Positions 22,128-34,403 of a DNA stretch of 64,000 nucleotides are shown piece by piece (the first letter of the stretch is position 1; each line of letters begins with the position of its first letter). The DNA comes from Wurfbainia villosa (taxonomy: Eukaryota; Streptophyta; Magnoliopsida; Zingiberales; Zingiberaceae), in NCBI GenBank assembly GCA_025175895.1, contig CM046000.1, positions 68,910,720 through 68,974,719 of the forward strand, in the 5' to 3' direction. A program made the translations under genes and the position numbers. The notes below the pieces were generated by a model. It was not told the origin of the DNA. It searched no databases and saw only the letters and a program-made list of their open reading frames with translations.

Positions 22128-23259
22128 TGTTAGGGCAATCTCTTGCCGTAATATGGTTTTGATGGTGTGGCAAAGGGTTTAAGTTAGTGTGTTATGTTGA
22201 TTTGATATGTGCGTTGAAGTCATGCAGGACTTAGTAATTCGCACATAGAGCCGTGGCGAGTTTCACATCTCATGACTCGTGCCTTGAGTCGGTGAAGGAT
22301 AGCTTTGCGGAAGTCGTGCACTTGGAGCATCCGAGGGACCGCCGGACGAGAAGCTTGGAGTGAAGCCGGAGGAAGTAGACTTCGAGGCAAGAGACGCGAA
22401 GGAGCATTGCAGAGCCGTGCGCCTGATGCTGCCGAGGGACGTGGCCGAGAACGAAGAGAACTTCGAGAGATGAGAGTGAGCGAGGGACTCCGAGAGATGA
22501 GAGTGAGCGATTGTAACCCGGGGAAGGTAGCTCTTAGGTGAAACTTGGCCATTTGTCCAAGTGTCGCGGAATGTGGCCAATGATCATTGCCATACATCGA
22601 TCGGCCGGAATATCGATCATTCGGCGGCCGATCGGCGGCAAATCGTCAATAGGGTTTAGCCCGCAGACCGTTCGTGGCCGGGCGATCGACTACGGAGGCG
22701 TGATCGTGATGAGGTCCATCAGTCGACTGCCAAGAGTTCCGTTGGACTACAACGGTCGGGATCCGACGTGTTCGGAGGCCATTGTAGTGACGATCAATCG
22801 CCAAGAAGCGGCGATCGTGATGGCGCTAACGGAAGAAAACAGCCCTCTCTATAAAAAGGGAGGGTGTAAGCCTTTGAGAGGCTAATGCTTATGCTCCAAG
22901 TGATCTTCCTAGTGCCCCACAAGCTCTAAACTCTTCTTACTTGCTTTTACTCCATTCTATTTGTAAGAAGAGTGATCTTGATTGTAAAGGTTACCTCCAC
23001 CTAGCTTGGTGCAAAGGAGAGACCATTTAGTGGATTGGTTTAGCGGAGTGATTCACCGAGGACGAATCGGGGACCGTGGATTAGCGGTGTAGCCGTGAAC
23101 CACGTTACATTCTTTGTTAGCGTTTGTTTTCTCGTATTTCTATTTGCTTGTCTTTATTAGTCTTCTGCTTGCGCTAATTAGTTTTGTAGACAAGAAATAC
23201 CGGCATCCAAACAAAAGGGCTATTCACCCCCCTCTAGCCGGCCGTACCGATCCCCTACA
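22128..23259 (+). repeat. Element B 3' LTR
   Basis: 1132 bp, TGTTAGGGCAATC to GATCCCCTACA. Has one perfect CAGTCGACTG (22720-22729) absent from the 5' LTR, and TATA at 22850-22859. Confidence 0.94.
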
Positions 23260-23264
23260 CAACC

Positions 23265-25245
23265 CACAAGTAGATGATAGGAACCCTTCGAACCCTATCT
23301 AAGTAGGTTCTAGATAAAGATACCTGTAAACTACCAGTATCCCTCGATATATCTGCAAATAGTATAACCTAAAGTAATACCCCGAAGGACCTATCCTTCG
23401 GTCTTCTATACTTCTACTCGAGTAATCATGTAAACTTGTCCAATATCTGTTCTGGACGACTGAGCTCAAGTAGCTACAAAAATCTGCCATGGAGGAAATG
23501 AAATCAACTTCTGAAAACGGAGGTACAAACTGAAACAACTGCACGGAGATGATAAACACTGTTGTATTGGCAAAAGATACACATCCGGTTGTAAAATACT
23601 GAAGATTTGTCAACATCGTAGCACACTCCAACTCTGCGAAAGGTACAGCTGCAACTGAAGAATACCGCATAGATACGACCATCGTCGTATACTCTCTCTC
23701 CTCTGAACAAATCATAACTATGCCTGGGAAGGTAACAGTTGTTGTCATCTGGGAAGGTAACAGTTGTTGTCTGAATGTCTGAATCTTCTGAGATGTCTTC
23801 GGCTGATACTGCTGAGTAACTTACTTCTTCCGGATGAAAGTATCAAAGAACTCCAAATATATCTGGGGTAGTAGATCGCTGCTGATGTGATAACCTAATC
23901 TTCTGTAATAATCTCAGCTTTTGAGGTTGTGGATCATCCGCTCGAAAGCATCATCCATAGTCTTCAACTGAGTCTTCAAAATACATACTCTCAGATACCT
24001 ACGCTTATAGTAGAAACAGATATAATGGTCATCGGATAATCTGACTCTGTGTCTCGTCGTAACCCGCACTGCACACACCTAATCTCCTTTCGGAGTCTTT
24101 CCTCTGAGTTCACTGATAAACTTGAGAAGCTGCTGACAATCTACAATCGCTCTTCTATGATCGGAAAACTCTACTATAGTCGCTCGTGACTTACGACTTT
24201 AATCTTGCTCCTTTTTATCCAACATTTGGAGACTTCTAATTCCAATAATTTGACTTGCAATATATGCTTATCAAATCTCCAACTCTTAAAACACTTACTA
24301 CGAAGTCATTTCTATACACATGACTCGGTCTAAGGACTTCCGGTAGGATCTGGTAGGAGATCCAAACATCCTGATAAAGATGTCAACCGATAACCTGTGG
24401 GTGGCCAAAACCAACCCAATCACATTCTCGAGCTATTAGGGGGTCGTAACCCTCACAAGTCTAATGACTCTGCATGGTACTTTCGTCACTAGACGATCAC
24501 CCAACCTGAAGCTCAAGAATTCCCTGACAATGAGTCAAAGAAGATGACATGGGAAAATACTATCTCCCAACATCACTGAACTGTGACTAAGTGATACGTT
24601 ATTTCCCGTAGGTTATTTCCTATATCTTACACCAAGTACCGGCTAAATCCGGATAATGGTATGCAGCTAACTTAGCTTCCTCTGTATAACACGAGTTAAG
24701 TACTCAAAAGTACCCTCAACGTTATACAACCTAGAACGACCAATTCAGGGATCAAAATCCCTATGAATATCACCAAAATAATCCTCTACTATCTGCATCA
24801 GCGATAGTGTACTCGCGCAATTCATTACCCCATAGGTAATGATCTGACTAACATAATTAGTGAAAATCTTAGGACCGTAATCCTTGATCTCCACAAGCGA
24901 TGTGACTACCTAACCCCTGCTTTCCGACTCGGTATCAGTCGGCTCTCAAAGGTAATTACCCTTTTCGATAGCAGGTACATATCTAATAACCTCAACATAT
25001 TGTTCCCGTGGTCAAACTCAAACCACGGTTACGAATACTAACCAATATCCTACAAGTCATCCATGTTATAAGCAATTAAATGCATAACCAATAGAAGGAT
25101 ATGTAATAACAATTAACATACCTTAATCCTTGTAGCTCGGAGATGTCCGCAACAGCCAGATCCCAGAACTCACGAAACAAAACCGAGTAAAGCAAAACTC
25201 GATGTCCGAACGAAATCAAATCCGAAAATGGACTTCGCAACCTAG
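23265..25245 (-). pseudogene. Element D 5' internal region, decayed gag/protease area
   Basis: About 2 kb between primer site and the B insertion. By position it should hold the gypsy gag and protease. All frames are stop-ridden. A minus frame at 23504-23710 has Cys-rich text (VGVCYDV, RMCIFCQYN) that could be a ruined zinc knuckle, but I cannot establish this. No protease motif seen. Confidence 0.35.
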
Positions 25246-25258
25246 GGCTCTGATACCA
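25246..25258 (-). promoter_or_regulatory. Element D primer binding site
   Basis: Minus strand TGGTATCAGAGCC, seven bases inside the LTR edge at 25266. Confidence 0.85.
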
Positions 25259-25265
25259 ATAAAAT

Positions 25266-28200
25266 TGTCACGCCCCGGGAGTATGCCGTGCCGAAAAGCA
25301 AACGGACGGCATCTCCCCTGTACGTGGCAACATATCGGGTTAATACAAGGCCCGTAGGCCCACAATAACAATATGATATACACAGATATCAACATATCAA
25401 AACATACTAAACACAGCAGAAACAATACAAACAGATCAACAAGATACAAAGACCAACTGTGCACTCCGGAGTGACTGGACACGACAAGAATCATAACAGA
25501 AATCGAATCAAAGACCAAATATATACAACACATCCATATGTCGCAAATACGGAAACAATACAAACTAAAACCCCAAAACAACAATATGGAATACATCAAT
25601 CCACAAGAATACAACAAAGCGTAAATACACCTTCATCCGTTCGTCCGGTGTGAGATGGGATCAGCTAGCAGAGCTCCGAACATCCAAGGAATCTTCTACC
25701 TGTTATCTGGGCGACAGGAAGCCCAGGGTCAAGGGGTGGTGAGTATAAACTCAGGGGTAATATATAGAAAGTGCATGAACAACGTATAAGGATAGATCTA
25801 CAAGTATACACGTGAAGATCTACAGGTATACAACATGAATCCAATAGACATACAGTCATATCCATATCCAATAACAAGTAACTACAGCAAAGTCATACTC
25901 AATGTATATACTAAACTAATCAACTGAACATAAAGTAATGTACCAACGTACCTGACGATGCAACACACAATAAGCTATATCATCCTGACAGATATACAAT
26001 AACATAACCCATATAACATACTAAGTCAATCTCATACCTGACCAATACTCCAACATATGAACAGTATATGATCACCTGTACTAACAACCAGGTCCGTACC
26101 CCACAATGATATGATGCTAATCAAATGCATATAACAGTCTGAATCAACGCATGTATCATGCTCAACACATAGCAGTAAATAAAATGCAAATGACATGTAT
26201 CATGATGAACAAGCATGTGCAACAATCATAGCTCAATCAAATGCAGCATCTCACAGGCATATGTAAAACATATATCGAATACATGCATACATATATATAT
26301 ATCTGCAATGCATATGCATGGTCATGCCTGCGCACCCCACTCGCTACCACGACCCCAGTGTGGCCTAGGTGGAAGGACATGACAACTATCCCGACTCCAG
26401 CTGTCACCACTCTCGAGTGACCGAGTTGGGTAGTATGAAACAGTAGCTAGCCCGCCATAGAGCTATATGCTACCCACATGGGGGTCCCTGCTGCTAGCTG
26501 CTCCGTCCCTACCCATGAGTAGACGAGCACCGCACCCAGGACAACTGCACATCACACGACCACTGTCTATAGTGGGTGAGTGCGCTAACTACCACTCCGC
26601 ACAGTGGCCAAGTGCGCATCTCCAGCTACCACCATCAATAGTGGACGAGAACGGCACGCACAACAATGCTCTGCCCTCAACCCTGCAACCACTACCCCGA
26701 GTGGCCGGGGAGGCAGGATGACTGACGACTCGTCTCAACCACAAGGCAGACTCGTCGATGCATGAAATGTAATGATGCATAGCTCACACACACATCCTCG
26801 CAACACTCCCTAACTCACGGGGAGACCTAGTCAACCAAAAGTCAACCATGCAAGGACGACAAATCCGTAATCACAACCTATTTACCTATGTACAGATAAA
26901 TAGATCCGTCGAATTAACACACTGATGTGTATACGATACAATGACCGACCTCATAATTTGGACTCATCACCTAACCTAGTGATGCAACCCAGTAACCCAA
27001 TCTGAGGTCATAAAAAAAATAACCCTAACCACATATACTTAGTAAACATCTATCAGCTAACACATAATAGGGTTTTATAGTTCCTATCCATGCTAGATAA
27101 TCAATGAAGTAACAGAGTATATATCTCAAAGGTCAAGGCAGTACAAGCATACGATTAAATAAGAGTGGATTTAAGGTAAACAGGTATAAACATAAATCCA
27201 AGATCATGCACTGGAATTGATCAAACTACCGGACCAGGTAGATATTACCCACCTGATACGAAGCTCGAATAATCCTCACGGCCGCGGACCCGATTCGTAT
27301 CCTAAACCTGTACAATAATAGCAACAATGATTAAGTACAAGTATCCAACAAACATAGGAACTAACACTACATCGTTCCTATACTCACATCCTTTCCTCAT
27401 CTACGAGGTAGAAACTCCAATTAACCCAATTTGATACACTAAAACCAACTTGCTCCCACATCAACAAGATCAATATATAGATCTAAACGACACTCACAAT
27501 AGATCACTAAATTCACACACACACCATCGTTCACCGCCATGACAGCTCCATCATTTACAGTAACACTCAACCATGAGCATAACCAGATCATCGACACAAT
27601 CAATTAAAAGAAAATCGAATTAAACAATTCTCCACTCAATCGGCACAAACAACTTCACTGATCTGAGCAAATCACCAACTGCAATGAAATAGCAACTCCA
27701 AGATTACTGAACAACAATTGAACCACTGAACAACACCTACATCAATTGGATCCCACTCCAAACCGCCCCACACGATGCTCCATTCACAGCACTCATCGGA
27801 TCTCAATAACATTGGCACACCACAGAATTCACAGCACTCTACAAATGAAACAAAAAGGATAAACACACTTACCAGCCAAATCTTCACCGACAACCACCTC
27901 CCCTGTTCACCGGCGATTACCAACATCACAAACACATAGAACTCACTACAACTACCTAGCAATTTCAATATAGTACAGTGGACAGAAAAAACGGATCGAC
28001 TTACCAACATGGTAGATCCTCCCTCAGTAGCTCTGTTCACCGGCAAAATCCGAGCTCCAAAACACTGCCCAAAACTGATCCAAGCTATGGAGGTGCTGAG
28101 GCGGCTCGGAATGGTTCACCGATGGCAATCCCAGCTCCAATCACAAGCTCATCACTCCACCGGAAATCCTCCTTCCTCGTCCCTATTTACCGGCGAAGAT

Positions 28201-28726
28201 CAGACTCGATCAACGCCATACCATAGATTGGAGCTCAACATGAATATACGGCTACATCAAGAGGAAGCGGCGATTGAAACCTAACCCTAGCTATAGTACG
28301 AATCGCTCTGGCGTGCGATAACATCGCCCGGTCCGACGGAAATCTCCGAGATCCCTTAAGCCACGAACCCCTTGTTCCTCGGCCGGAGATTAGCCCACTA
28401 AGCGCCTGCGGTGGCGTCGTCAGCACTGCCGAGACGCCGGCGGAGGTCGGCGACGCGATCGCGTGGAGTAGAGGAAATGTCGCGGAGAAGAAATGGAAAT
28501 GAGATCGTGATCTGACGAAATCAGTTCGTTCGACAGCTTATAAACGTCGTTCAACTGATTCGATTAACCCAGCTCAACTGAAACCCAATCTGATTGGGTT
28601 CAGCCCAGGCCCATCTCAGCCCAGATCATTTCAAACCCAATTTTAGCCCACTATTTAAGCCTAATTAATCCCCTAATTAATCCTAATTAATTAACGAGTT
28701 AAATTTTTTTTTTTTCGTATTCTACA
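25266..28726 (-). repeat. Element D 5' LTR
   Basis: TGTCACGCCCCGGG to TATTCTACA, 3461 bp, next to the primer site. Partner of 12623-16091. Open frames such as 25216-25617 (minus) are repeated in the other LTR and match no protein I know. Confidence 0.92.
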
Positions 28727-28731
28727 TATAC

Positions 28732-29034
28732 TCCACGAGGGAGTGTACATGACATCTAGATCGAAAGTAAAATAAAATAAAGAGTGGCTAAACAATGTCG
28801 TATTTAATTACAAAAATTAAATACTAATCTAGCCTCGTCAACCCTGAGGATTCAAATAATATACAATCACACACACATGCAATCACATACACACATATAT
28901 AGCCATAATAGTTGGATCTTATGCCTGCAACCAAAAAGTTAGCCTACGCACATCCTACTATTATCCGGCATAGATAATATATGATAAGTGCGTGAAAAGA
29001 AACCGAATCCAAAACACACAAAACCGAAAACCGT
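28732..29034 (-). other. Element C leader, 5' segment
   Basis: Noncoding, collinear with F's 39810-40110 (AGAGTGGCTAAACAATG and the CACACATACACA stretch recur). Interrupted by D at the TATAC duplication. Confidence 0.8.
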
Positions 29035-29047
29035 GGCTCTGATACCA
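29035..29047 (-). promoter_or_regulatory. Element C primer binding site
   Basis: Minus strand TGGTATCAGAGCC, two bases from the LTR edge at 29050. Confidence 0.93.
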
Positions 29048-29049
29048 AT

Positions 29050-31429
29050 TGTTGGCAATGTGCTATTCCTCAGAGGCTCATTGGCTCCCATGTCCCCGGA
29101 TTAAAATTTTCACTAATGAAAACTAATCCGGAGGGGATGAGTTTCCTAACCACAACCAATTCGTCGTCATGCTAACGACTCGAGCGATCGCTTGAACAAA
29201 CTAGTTGTTCAAGCAACACAACTCTTCTAGTCGGTTAGCCGCGGAAGAGACGACGGACGGATCGCCGATTTTTGTGTTTCTTATCGGGGTCCATGATTAT
29301 ACAAATACATGCAAATGTAACCTAGTATAATCAACATATACTAACATAAAGAACATAAGCTAGCATATCAAATAAGAACATGCAAAGAACAATAATAAAA
29401 GTTGTAAAACTTTTATACCTCTTGATCTTCTATCGTATGTCCTAACCTCCTTGTAGACTTCGTGTGGGCGAAGATCCTCAACAAGTTGAAGCATCCTAGA
29501 TCTTCTTCAATCCAAAGAAAGAAGAACTCTCTTTCCCTTCTTGCTTGAGCCAACCACCAATCCACAAAGGATTGATGCCGCCGGCCCCAAGAATAGAGAG
29601 AACAAAATGGAAACAAAACTCATCTCTTATCTAGGACCAACCATCAAGCTCCAAGCATGATGTTTGCCGCCGGTCCAAAGAGAAGATGGAATGGAGTATG
29701 GAAGCCAACCGAAAGAGAAACACCAAGGGTATGGGCGCCAACCAACACTTGGAGAAAGGAAAGGAAAACAATCCTCCTCCTTGTTGCCGCCCAAACCCTA
29801 GACAAAGCTCTCCTAATTTCCGGCCAAGGATGAAGGGAAGGAGAATAGGTTGAGCTCCAGCCAAGGTATAGGGAACATGGATAGTGGCCGGCCAACACTT
29901 AGAAGGAAGAAGAAGAAGATCTTCATCTCCATGTTGCCACCCAACCTCATCCCAAAACCCTAACCCTAGCCGCCCAACCCCAATCCTATCCCATCTAGGT
30001 TTTGGTTGCCGCCCAAGGGAAGCCATCCTAATTCCATCCAACCTAAGCCATAGAAGGAAAGGTAAAACTTGGGTGCCGGCCAAATCAAGGAGGAATAGGG
30101 AGGATGGGTTGCCGGCCAACTATTGGAAGAAGGAGAAGCCTTGCCGCCCAACACCATCAAGCAAACCCTAACCCTAATCTCCTTTTCTTGCCGCCCAAGC
30201 CACCTTGTCTCAATTAGGTTTTTCATATATTTTTGCCGCCCAAGCCTAAGCCCATATATATAGAGTTAGGTTTAGGCCTTGGTTCAATCTCCTCCATTGG
30301 TTTTAGAGATTTAATCTCAACCGTCGGATCTAAAGATTTAATCTCAACCGTCGGTTCTAGGGTTTTAATCCCAACCGTCGGATTTAGAGATTTAATCTCA
30401 ACCGTCGGTTCTAGGGTTTTAATCCCAACCGTCGGATCTAGAGATTTAATCTCAACCGTCAGATCTAGAGATTTAATCTCAACCGTCGGATCTAGAAATT
30501 TGTTTTCCATCATTTGATCTAGACTTCATGAGGTTTATATTAGGCTACGATAGGGACCATGAGGAGGAGTTGGGTCTTGGCCACCCGATGGATCGAAACC
30601 ACACAAACTTGATCCATCAATGATGTTCCATTCCACTAGAGGATCATCATCGAACTACCTCACCAACCCCCATAAATTAATATGGGCTCCATATATTATT
30701 TGTACATCCATCTCCCCGTGTTTAAGATATCGAATGTCCGTCAATTAATTGATTTACTGACCATCAATTAATTAACATCTAACTCCTCGAGTAGTACCAC
30801 TCAACCTTATCATCATGTTGACTAAGTCAACCTACAGGGTTTACATGATGAACCTTATGAGCTCCTCAAGGGGACATCATCAACCTAATACGTAGGACAC
30901 GGATTCCTCCTATAATCAACAACACACCATGTAAATAATATCATTTCCCAACTTACCGGAAATATTGATTTAATCCATAGAAATCTCACCCTCTGGTAAA
31001 TCAAAGAAATAAATACTAAGTACATGTGTACGTTATTATATCGGGATTAAGAGCATGTACAACATAATATCAGAGGTCTGATTCAATTATGTAGTCAGCA
31101 ACAAATTGAATCACCTCTATGTCGGTCCTGCTCAATACACCGAGGTGTACTAGTGTAACTCTATGTTCAAGACAAAACAATACCAAGCTACACTACAACC
31201 ATGTCAATGGTTTGTCCAAAACCATCTTGGTTGTGAGCCTCTTCTTATATTCTACAAGGGACTGATAACATGATCTTTTGTGCCACACCAAGCACCATTT
31301 TATCTACAATGTAAAATATTAGACAATTTTGCATAATTATAAAAATATGCAAACAATGATCATGTGATTCTTATTTCAAAATAAAGATGTTCATACAAAA
31401 GAGCTAGGCTTTCAGTATACATCCCAACA
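29050..31429 (-). repeat. Element C 5' LTR
   Basis: TGTTGGCAATGTGC to ATCCCAACA, 2380 bp. Differs from the 3' LTR mostly by scattered point changes and one extra minisatellite unit. Confidence 0.92.
30283..30498. repeat. 27-bp minisatellite, 8 copies, in C 5' LTR
   Basis: Eight 27-bp units with the AACCGTCGG core; one more than in the partner LTR. Confidence 0.9.
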
Positions 31430-31561
31430 CCATGATCTTTGGGCAATATGTCTATGAATTAAACATAAGCCTTCCCCATGATTAGTCTATTATTGCTATT
31501 TTGATACTTTAAATGACCATCTAAATACTATAGGCACTAGTGGACATTTGTATCATCCTAA

Positions 31562-31615
31562 CATCTCACCCATGCTAAGTTTGCAATCAAGTTAGCCTAT
31601 AGTGAGTGTGAGATG
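31562..31615 (-). other. Stem-loop CATCTCAC...GTGAGATG in A
   Basis: Arms 31562-31569 and 31608-31615, same 38-nt spacing as in B. Confidence 0.85.
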
Positions 31616-31695
31616 CATCCTAGGGTGTATTTGTATATACTTAACCCTTGTATTCATGCAATTCTATCATGGTTAACTATCAACCCAACAACCTA

Positions 31696-31741
31696 CATGA
31701 TCATAATGACATATATGAATTAATTTCACATTATGATCATG
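31696..31741 (-). other. Stem-loop with 13-bp perfect arms in A
   Basis: CATGATCATAATG at 31696-31708 and CATTATGATCATG at 31729-31741; arms identical to B's, while the loop between them has changed. Confidence 0.85.
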
Positions 31742-32051
31742 AAATACATGTATTCATTAAATAATAATCATGCATTAGGTATTATATTATGATAATAAAC
31801 AAAGTATCACCTAAAGCATGATTCAACCCTATTTCTCATGATTACGTGCCAAATATTAAAATCATAAATCATGATTTCAAACATACATAGCAATTACATT
31901 AATCATCATGATTTAAGCATTATTATCTATTTATGGGCACGTTATCATCACCCAACGCTATTCTAAAAATGTTGTCCCGCCATCCTAAGTCAACCAAAAT
32001 ATGATATAGGTCAATTGCATATGGTTGACTACCCTAGGGTTTTCCTAACCC

Positions 32052-33776
32052 TTAAGGTTGGATTTTGGAACCCAAAATAAGTTCTTTCCTATTGGGTTCA
32101 CTAAGTATTCCTTGGGGATCCATTTTCCTAGCTATTAATTTCTTCTTATCTTGTCCCCTAGCAATTAGGCATTTATAGGCCTTTTCATTTTTCTTTTCTT
32201 TGTATCCTAGGCCTTTTTTGTTGAAGCTTGCCCTTTGGCTCCCTATAATCATGTTTAATGTGTTGGAGCCAATAGTGAATTTCTCTAGGGCTTTTGTCAA
32301 ATAGTCTACCTTTTCCCTTAAAGCCCTATTTTCCTCTATGCATGCATCATTAACATCCAAAGGCATATAGTCATGTGAACATGCATCATTTAAGCTAGAA
32401 GAAATATCATTATTATTTAAGCATGCTTTTTCTAGCTTATTTTCTAATGCCTTAATTTGATCAAGCATGCTTTTATTTTTCTTTTTCATTCCAAAAAAGT
32501 CCCTAGTTAAACTAGAAATTATGGAAACTATTTTCTTAGGAGAGGCATTCGTTACCATAGTTTTCATGTCTTCTTCTTCTTCTTCGGATGAGGAGGATAT
32601 AGAAGCTCCCCATTCACTTGAGCTCTCTCCACTTGAGCTTGATTCTTCATTTGAGGAGGAGGAGGAGCAATCCGAGTCATGAAGAGCCATTAGTGCTAGG
32701 TTGGAATAGACATGCTCTTCTTCTTTGGATGAGGATGAGGAAGCAAGGTCATCCCATGTCTTTGCTTTGAGAGCCATGGCTTTTCCTCTTTCCTTGGCCT
32801 TCTTTTCTTCTTCCTTTTTCTTCTTGCTCCCCTTCTTCTTCTTCTTTTCTTCCTTCTTTTTCCTTTCCTCTTTGCTCTTGTTTAGGAGGGGACAATTGTC
32901 CCTTATGTGTCCCTCCCCTTGACAATTGTAACAAATGATCTTCCCCCTTGGTCTTCTATTCCTATCATGAGATTTATCAAATCTAAAATTCTTAAATGCA
33001 CTCCTTACGTTCTTTACCATGTAGGCTTCTTCCGTGCTATCCATGGAAGAGGTAGAGACTTCATCATCGGAGGAGGAGGGGATCTCTATCTTCTTTTTCC
33101 CCTTATTTTCCATCAAGGCTACTCCTCTTGAGGGTTGAATTCTAGGCTCTTCTTGTATTCCTTCAAGCCTAGTTTCGTGGAGCTCCATTGTTAAGAAAAA
33201 TTCCTCCAAGGTACTTACTTCCAAGTTCTTGGAGATGTAAAACGAATCCACCATGGAGCTCCATCTTGAGGACCGGGGAAAGGCATCTATGGCCTTCATT
33301 ACCATATCCCAGTTGGAGAGCTTTTCTCCTACACTTGTTAGCCCAATTAATATTTCTTTAAATCTAGAATGTAGGGAAGTTACCTTTTCTCCCTTTTCAA
33401 GCTTAATATTTGATAGTTGGTAGCGGAGGAGATCCCTTCTTGCTAGCTTGGCTTCCGAAGTGCCTTCATGAAGTTCAACTAGCTTCTCCCACATCTCCTT
33501 AGCACTAGAACATTCCTCTATCCTATTGACTTCTTGTTGGGGGAGTACATTGTATAGGTGGTGCTTGGCCTTTGAATTTGCCAAATATTCTTCTCTTTGC
33601 CTCTTGCTCCACCTTGATTTCTCCAATGGCTCCCCATTTTCGTTCCTAGGCAACTCGAAACCGTTTTCCATTATTAATAGAATTTCAAAGTCGGTTTTGA
33701 AGAATACCTCCATTCTCTTTTTCCACCAAGAGAATTCGCCGTCGAACTTCGGTGGGTGGATGTTTGAGCCGGCCAT
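32052..33776 (-). CDS. gag: Sirevirus-like Gag of gag-only element A
   Basis: A 574-residue open frame. The start at 33776 (MAGSNIHPPKF) matches B's and lies 48 bases past the primer site; the frame stays open upstream to 33899, but that part crosses the primer site and LTR and is not gag. Same layout as B: PPKFDGEFSWWK, capsid region, CCHC knuckle CYNCQGEGHIRDNC, Lys-rich stretch, Ser/acidic tracts, heptads, LGSQRASFNKKGLGY. Near the C-terminus one extra A in a run shifts the frame (IARKMDPQG instead of IARKWIPKE), replacing about the last 20 residues. Otherwise intact despite older age than C, D and B. Confidence 0.85.
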   Translation of the reverse strand: MAGSNIHPPKFDGEFSWWKKRMEVFFKTDFEILLIMENGFELPRNENGEPLEKSRWSKRQREEYLANSKAKHHLYNVLPQQEVNRIEECSSAKEMWEKLVELHEGTSEAKLARRDLLRYQLSNIKLEKGEKVTSLHSRFKEILIGLTSVGEKLSNWDMVMKAIDAFPRSSRWSSMVDSFYISKNLEVSTLEEFFLTMELHETRLEGIQEEPRIQPSRGVALMENKGKKKIEIPSSSDDEVSTSSMDSTEEAYMVKNVRSAFKNFRFDKSHDRNRRPRGKIICYNCQGEGHIRDNCPLLNKSKEERKKKEEKKKKKGSKKKKEEEKKAKERGKAMALKAKTWDDLASSSSSKEEEHVYSNLALMALHDSDCSSSSSNEESSSSGESSSEWGASISSSSEEEEEDMKTMVTNASPKKIVSIISSLTRDFFGMKKKNKSMLDQIKALENKLEKACLNNNDISSSLNDACSHDYMPLDVNDACIEENRALREKVDYLTKALEKFTIGSNTLNMIIGSQRASFNKKGLGYKEKKNEKAYKCLIARGQDKKKLIARKMDPQGILSEPNRKELILGSKIQP

Positions 33777-33824
33777 TAGAGATGTAGAGCTTGTTGCGGC
33801 GGTTAGTCCGGTGACAAGCAACCT

Positions 33825-33837
33825 GGCTCTGATACCA
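33825..33837 (-). promoter_or_regulatory. Element A primer binding site
   Basis: Minus strand TGGTATCAGAGCC, two bases from the LTR edge at 33840. Confidence 0.93.
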
Positions 33838-34235
33838 CTTGTTGGGAGATCGATTGGCCGGCTAGAGGGGGTGAATAGCCCTCGTTCGTTTGATGTCATA
33901 TTTTATTCATCTATAATACGTTAGCGCAAGCGGAATATAGAAATACAAATAAAGACAACACAAAAGATAGACAAGCAATACAAACACGAGATGTAACGTG
34001 GTTCACGGCTACGCCGCTAATCCACGGTCCGATTCATCCATGGTGAATCACTCCGCAATCTATCCACTAGATCTCTCCTTTGCACAAAGCTAGGTGGAGG
34101 TAACCTCTTTTACACAAAGATCACTCTTCTACAATGGAATGAAGATTAGAGCAAGTAGAAGAGTGGGAAATCATTTAGGGCACTTTGGGAGTAGTTGGGC
34201 GTTCAAGCATTAACCTCCCAAAACCCCATCCCCTT

Positions 34236-34403
34236 CCTTTTTATAGAGGAAGAGGGTTTCTTCCCGTTGACACAGGATCAGTCGACTGATGCCCTCGATC
34301 GATCGGTGGTCCTGTAGTCGTTGCCCAATAACGGCCGCTTTCCACGTTGGATACCATCCAACCGTACTGGCATCAGTCGACTGATCCTACCATCAGTCGA
34401 CTA
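34236..34403 (-). promoter_or_regulatory. TATA box and palindrome cluster in A 5' LTR
   Basis: Minus TATAAAAAGG at 34236-34245. CAGTCGACTG at 34279-34288 and 34374-34383, with a one-base variant at 34394-34403. The site matching 5177-5186 has become CGATCGATCGG-like text, so the paired LTRs differ in motif content. Confidence 0.8.

Larger units (their letters stand above)
17916..23259 (+). mobile_element. Element B, gag-only Sirevirus-like LTR retrotransposon, complete
   Basis: A 5344-bp insertion bounded by CAACC (17911-17915 and 23260-23264). Order: 5' LTR 17916-19021, primer site 19024-19036, gag 19084-20820, noncoding tail with two stem-loops, six polypurine tracts, 3' LTR 22128-23259. 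No pol sequence of any kind was seen. Same family as A. It is the innermost element of a five-level nest, hence the most recent insertion in that chain, and has an intact gag. Confidence 0.95.
12623..28726 (-). mobile_element. Element D, decayed Ty3/gypsy LTR retrotransposon (contains B)
   Basis: Flanked by TATAC (12618-12622 and 28727-28731); element F shows the empty site GTATA at 40105-40109. LTRs are 3469 and 3461 bp. Minus strand order: 5' LTR 28726-25266, primer site, about 2.0 kb, [B], about 1.8 kb with gypsy pol traces, polypurine tract, 3' LTR. Recognisable pol traces are a segment just upstream of RT (17801-17577) and an integrase core (16545-16297). Internal DNA is only about 3.8 kb, so large deletions have occurred. 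The clade resembles Tekay/Del by LTR size and pol ending (inference). Confidence 0.9.
6591..31429 (-). mobile_element. Element C, degenerate Ty1/copia retrotransposon (contains D and B)
   Basis: Bounded by CCATG (6586-6590 and 31430-31434). Element B keeps the uninterrupted target at about 21431-21435. Minus order: 5' LTR 31429-29050, primer site 29047-29035, leader (split by D), gag/pol remnants 11905-8975, polypurine tract, 3' LTR 8943-6591. It is the same family as element F: LTR starts, leader and pol all match. Large internal deletions in gag, integrase and RT mean it could move only with help, if at all. Confidence 0.92.
31430..32051 (-). other. Element A noncoding tail, 5' segment
   Basis: Follows gag on the minus strand; homologous to B 20821-21435. 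Carries the two conserved stem-loops (31696-31741 and 31562-31615). No pol coding. Confidence 0.85.

Noticed and set aside
23504..23710. Possible zinc-knuckle gag of D
   Set aside because: Cys spacing does not fit CCHC in any one frame; left as decayed internal sequence.
32725..32922. Phe/Ser-rich frame opposite A's gag (and 19932-20399 opposite B's gag)
   Set aside because: Antisense shadow of the Lys/Glu-rich part of gag.
33777..33899. N-terminal extension of A's gag frame
   Set aside because: It reads through the primer binding site and LTR end; B's gag begins at the matching MAGSN start.
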